Assembly: GCA_042577505.1 (NCBI GenBank)
Contig: JBHPEA010000013.1
Coordinates: 1 to 30,730, forward strand
Length of the DNA stretch: 30,730 nt
Source: JACQSR01 sp042577505
GTDB lineage: Archaea; Nanobdellota; Nanobdellia; Woesearchaeales; JACQSR01
Direction of reading: 5' to 3'
In this document: positions 28,107-30,730 of the stretch, in pieces
How positions within the stretch are numbered: the first letter of the stretch is position 1
Layout: every line of letters starts with the position of its first letter
Notes under the pieces: generated by a model
Told to the model about the DNA's origin: nothing
The model's database searches: none
What the model saw: only the letters and a program-made list of their open reading frames with translations
Translations under genes and position numbers: made by a program

Positions 28107-30730
28107 CTAAAAGTCCACTTCATTATTGACATCTGATGCTGGTGAATTTGTTCCAGTTAAATCCGTATCTTGTTCTTCTGCATATGTTGTTGGATCTCCG
28201 TCATATGTAATTATTTTATTACAAACCTCTGAATAACTGTCATCTAAAACCTGAATTCGGTTTGAAAACTCAATACAAATTTCAGTGTAATTATATTTTG
28301 AGTATTGGACTATCGGATTATCTCCTGCACGACTTACACTTTTACCTTCACCCACAGTTATATAAGTTGGATATAATAATAAATTCCTACTTTCCCCCTT
28401 TAATCTAACATTGAAAGTTAAATTTCCATATCCTGAATCTTGTGGATTGTTTACAACAAAAGTGAATTTGTATAAATGGAAAGTTCTTGCTCCTTCTTCA
28501 TCAATAGCATACGCGGTAATATCTGGTGGTTCGTCACCCTCTCCTGCTAAATAAGAATCCAATTCAAATTCTGTTCCTATGAATGAAATTGCCTGACTTC
28601 TCTGACCTTCAATATGCGCAGCAACATAAATTAATCCTGATGAGGTTGATATAAATCCCCCGCCTGCAGGAACATCTTCTAAATATTCTCCACATATTTC
28701 TGAAACATAACAATCTACACTTCCAAAAATTTTAGTAGCACACAAAGCATCATCAACGGTCTGCATCCATTCCTGCTTATCCTTATCATCCCAAAACAAT
28801 GCCCCAATAAATGTCCCAAAGTTCCTATCCGCAGCCCAAGCCTGAAACTCATTAATAATACCCTGAATAGTGCTTCCCCATAAATGATGATTATATGCAC
28901 TGTCTAATTGGTTGAATAAGTCACAATCTACAGAATCACTATTGTCACAATCATCTTCAAATTCATCTACGTCTGTTGATATTCTTTCGGCATCTTCTCC
29001 CGGTAATTGCCTCCACACTTCATCACCTCTGATAGTTATGCAAGTTGAACCACCTGGACAATTTAATATTCCATTTTTTACTCCACCATCCCCTAAATTA
29101 ATCCCATCAATTCCATTTTCATCAGTTATAATACCAATAGGATATCCATCCTGATCTGGAGAACCGTAGAGAATTCTTGTTCCACTTTCCCACACTCTTT
29201 CTAAACCATCAGTACAATAAGCATAATTTACTCCGCACGAATATGTTCTGGAGTCACTATAATCTCTATACCATTGTCCAGTTCTTGGATCCTGACTATA
29301 ATGATCAACGTCTTCATGGTAGAATCCACGATTGTCTCTATTAGTCTCTCCAGATCTCCTAATATTTCCATCCCCATCAATTGTAATCTGAGATGAACCA
29401 GTCAATCTTCCTTTACCATCCCTTTCAAACTCAGTTCTGGTTGTTTCTCCGGTTACAGGATCTGTGCTTTCAGAAGCTGCAATGAACCGTTCACCATTTA
29501 TATCTACATATGTTTCGGAATTTCTAATCCATTGACCTTCACGACCAGGGCGCGCATCTGGAATATAAGTTGTTCGAGTTTTTCCATCTTGGGAATCTAT
29601 CACCCAACTTCTAACACCATCTGATGGTCTATTGCTAGTTAATCTGGAGATCTCACTCCCACTCGAATCCTTTATTATCCAAGATTGACCATCTTGTAAA
29701 ATACTTGCTGCACCCCCTAAATTCAAAGAACCTATTATATCAGTAGGAACATTTTCAATTGTATTTCCGCCAATTGTAATATCTACACTAGCTCGTTCTG
29801 TAGGCGAACCTGTTGGTGTTGTAGGAGGATCAAAATACCTAGTAATAGTTGCTTCACCTTGTTGTTCTGTTTTTTCCCAGGGGCCAGTTTGGATAGATGC
29901 TGGAAGGCCCGCATCAGAGAGACCCCTTCGATCTCCTTCACTATCTTGAAAAATTCTATTTCCATTTGAATCTCTATAACCTGTGTCAGAATAACCCCCT
30001 CTTAATATCACAGCCATTGCATCAGCTTCTGCTTTACTACCATAAATTGTTGGATCGTTACCAACATAATAACTAAGAGTTCCATCAGGATCAACTATTT
30101 CTCTAACGGGATACCGATCCCCTGTTGCGCCTGAAGCGGTTCGACCTTCAACTACTTGTCTTGCCCTCGCCCTTGCAATAGATTCGGGTACTCCTTGCGC
30201 TTTATACCATTGATATATCTCATTTTCAGTAGAGGGTAATCCAGCTGGAGGAGGTGTAGATCCAGGAGGTGGCGTTGCGGCAGCCCTGTGAGAATCAATA
30301 GCACTCAACACAGTATTTCTAATACTATCTGATGCGAGAGCTCCAGGTTCATTACATAATGGATTCCCACATGCATAAACATTTTCTCCAAAAACTACAT
30401 ATCTTTCATCATCAATAGTCACAGTTTCTAAAGTCCTACCACCAATAATAGTTGATCCAACTTCGGGTCCGGCAGGTGGGGTGGGGGCCACAGGAGCTGG
30501 TGCAGGTTCAGGAGGGGGTGGTACTTCTCCTGGAGACTCAACAATTAATCGACCATTATTATCATAAAATCTTGTTCCATCACTAGTATCCACAGTAAAT
30601 CCACCAGTTGCACGCGGTCTAATAGTAATCTCACTTAATCCATCAGTAGATTTGAAAGTAATCGAATCTGGACTAGTTGCTGGGATTTCATAAATATCCA
30701 AATCATTATCACTTAAAACACTGTGGGGGA
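28107..30730 (-). CDS. Giant secreted surface protein, C-terminal 874 codons (cut by window edge)
   Basis: The reading frame is open to the end of the window (..PHSVLSDNDLDIYEIPAT), so the N terminus and any signal lie outside; an internal TTG at 30701 is not a convincing start. Near the present N terminus is a Pro/Ala linker (PPPPEPAPAPVAPTPP). The middle is a long series of short beta hairpins reading out as YD/Rhs-like repeats (TRTEFERDGKGRLTGSSQIT, IDGDGNIRRSGETNRDNRGF). After residue 550 comes a Cys-rich part (CDNSDSVDCDLF) and a helical block with FGTFIGALFWDDKDKQEWMQ and LCATKIFGSVDCYVSEICGE, then beta-rich domains ending TDLTGTNSPASDVNNEVDF. I recall the helical block from DPANN surface proteins. 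First visible gene of the operon. Confidence 0.78.
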   Translation of the reverse strand, partial: PHSVLSDNDLDIYEIPATSPDSITFKSTDGLSEITIRPRATGGFTVDTSDGTRFYDNNGRLIVESPGEVPPPPEPAPAPVAPTPPAGPEVGSTIIGGRTLETVTIDDERYVVFGENVYACGNPLCNEPGALASDSIRNTVLSAIDSHRAAATPPPGSTPPPAGLPSTENEIYQWYKAQGVPESIARARARQVVEGRTASGATGDRYPVREIVDPDGTLSYYVGNDPTIYGSKAEADAMAVILRGGYSDTGYRDSNGNRIFQDSEGDRRGLSDAGLPASIQTGPWEKTEQQGEATITRYFDPPTTPTGSPTERASVDITIGGNTIENVPTDIIGSLNLGGAASILQDGQSWIIKDSSGSEISRLTSNRPSDGVRSWVIDSQDGKTRTTYIPDARPGREGQWIRNSETYVDINGERFIAASESTDPVTGETTRTEFERDGKGRLTGSSQITIDGDGNIRRSGETNRDNRGFYHEDVDHYSQDPRTGQWYRDYSDSRTYSCGVNYAYCTDGLERVWESGTRILYGSPDQDGYPIGIITDENGIDGINLGDGGVKNGILNCPGGSTCITIRGDEVWRQLPGEDAERISTDVDEFEDDCDNSDSVDCDLFNQLDSAYNHHLWGSTIQGIINEFQAWAADRNFGTFIGALFWDDKDKQEWMQTVDDALCATKIFGSVDCYVSEICGEYLEDVPAGGGFISTSSGLIYVAAHIEGQRSQAISFIGTEFELDSYLAGEGDEPPDITAYAIDEEGARTFHLYKFTFVVNNPQDSGYGNLTFNVRLKGESRNLLLYPTYITVGEGKSVSRAGDNPIVQYSKYNYTEICIEFSNRIQVLDDSYSEVCNKIITYDGDPTTYAEEQDTDLTGTNSPASDVNNEVDF

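Noticed and set aside
1..30730. tRNA, rRNA, CRISPR array or replication origin
   Set aside because: Intergenic gaps are short and none shows a cloverleaf, rRNA sequence, repeat-spacer pattern or clustered origin boxes that I could see by eye.

Overview
The window looks like the chromosome of an AT-rich archaeon, most likely from the DPANN group (Woesearchaeota/Pacearchaeota-like). The signs are archaeal BRE/TATA promoters about 25 nt in front of many starts (leaderless genes), Shine-Dalgarno sites of the GAGGTG type inside operons, a Hel308-type helicase, an adenosylcobalamin-dependent ribonucleotide reductase, a class III (pilin-type) signal peptide, and giant Cys-rich surface proteins of a kind I recall from DPANN genomes. 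The lineage is inferred from sequence character and memory; no search was possible.

Layout. (1) 1-1606: a DUF4416-like gene, cut by the window edge, behind a Hel308-like helicase that lacks its whole first RecA domain. (2) 1643-5892: a cell-surface block with two overlapping PKD/Ig-repeat genes on the minus strand, two cupredoxin-fold lipoproteins without copper ligands on the plus strand, and a small basic protein made of two copies of one 39-residue unit. (3) 6041-8433: an unknown protein, an FmdB-like zinc ribbon, a protein with four repeats of about 39 residues, and a RelE/RHH toxin-antitoxin pair with an 18-bp perfect palindrome in its promoter. (4) 8523-12707: a deoxyribonucleotide block, nrdR-nrdJ-cobO in tight series plus a flavin reductase. 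Two NrdR-box-like sites 31 bp apart lie in front of nrdR. CobO makes adenosylcobalamin, the cofactor of NrdJ, so the operon pairs enzyme, cofactor synthesis and repressor. (5) 12734-17833: a conserved hypothetical, a CBS-pair protein with zinc ribbon, a 611-residue duplicated nucleotidyltransferase with a HEPN-like segment, an unknown protein and an HExxH zincin; the last two share nearly the same promoter. (6) 17806-30730: a minus-strand surface operon with a giant secreted protein (cut by the window edge), a polytopic membrane protein, a protein with a pilin-like signal, then a TnpB element on the opposite strand, a second giant Cys-rich secreted protein (about 1779 aa) and a second, apparently paralogous membrane protein.

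The strongest candidate for an undescribed system is region 6: two modules of giant secreted protein plus related multi-pass membrane protein around a pilin-signal protein, perhaps a surface assembly or attachment apparatus. Second is the single-chain nucleotidyltransferase/HEPN protein, which resembles a fused MNT/HEPN toxin-antitoxin pair. No tRNA, rRNA or CRISPR array was seen. No gene-free gap exceeds 300 bases; the largest is the divergent promoter region at 4383-4602.
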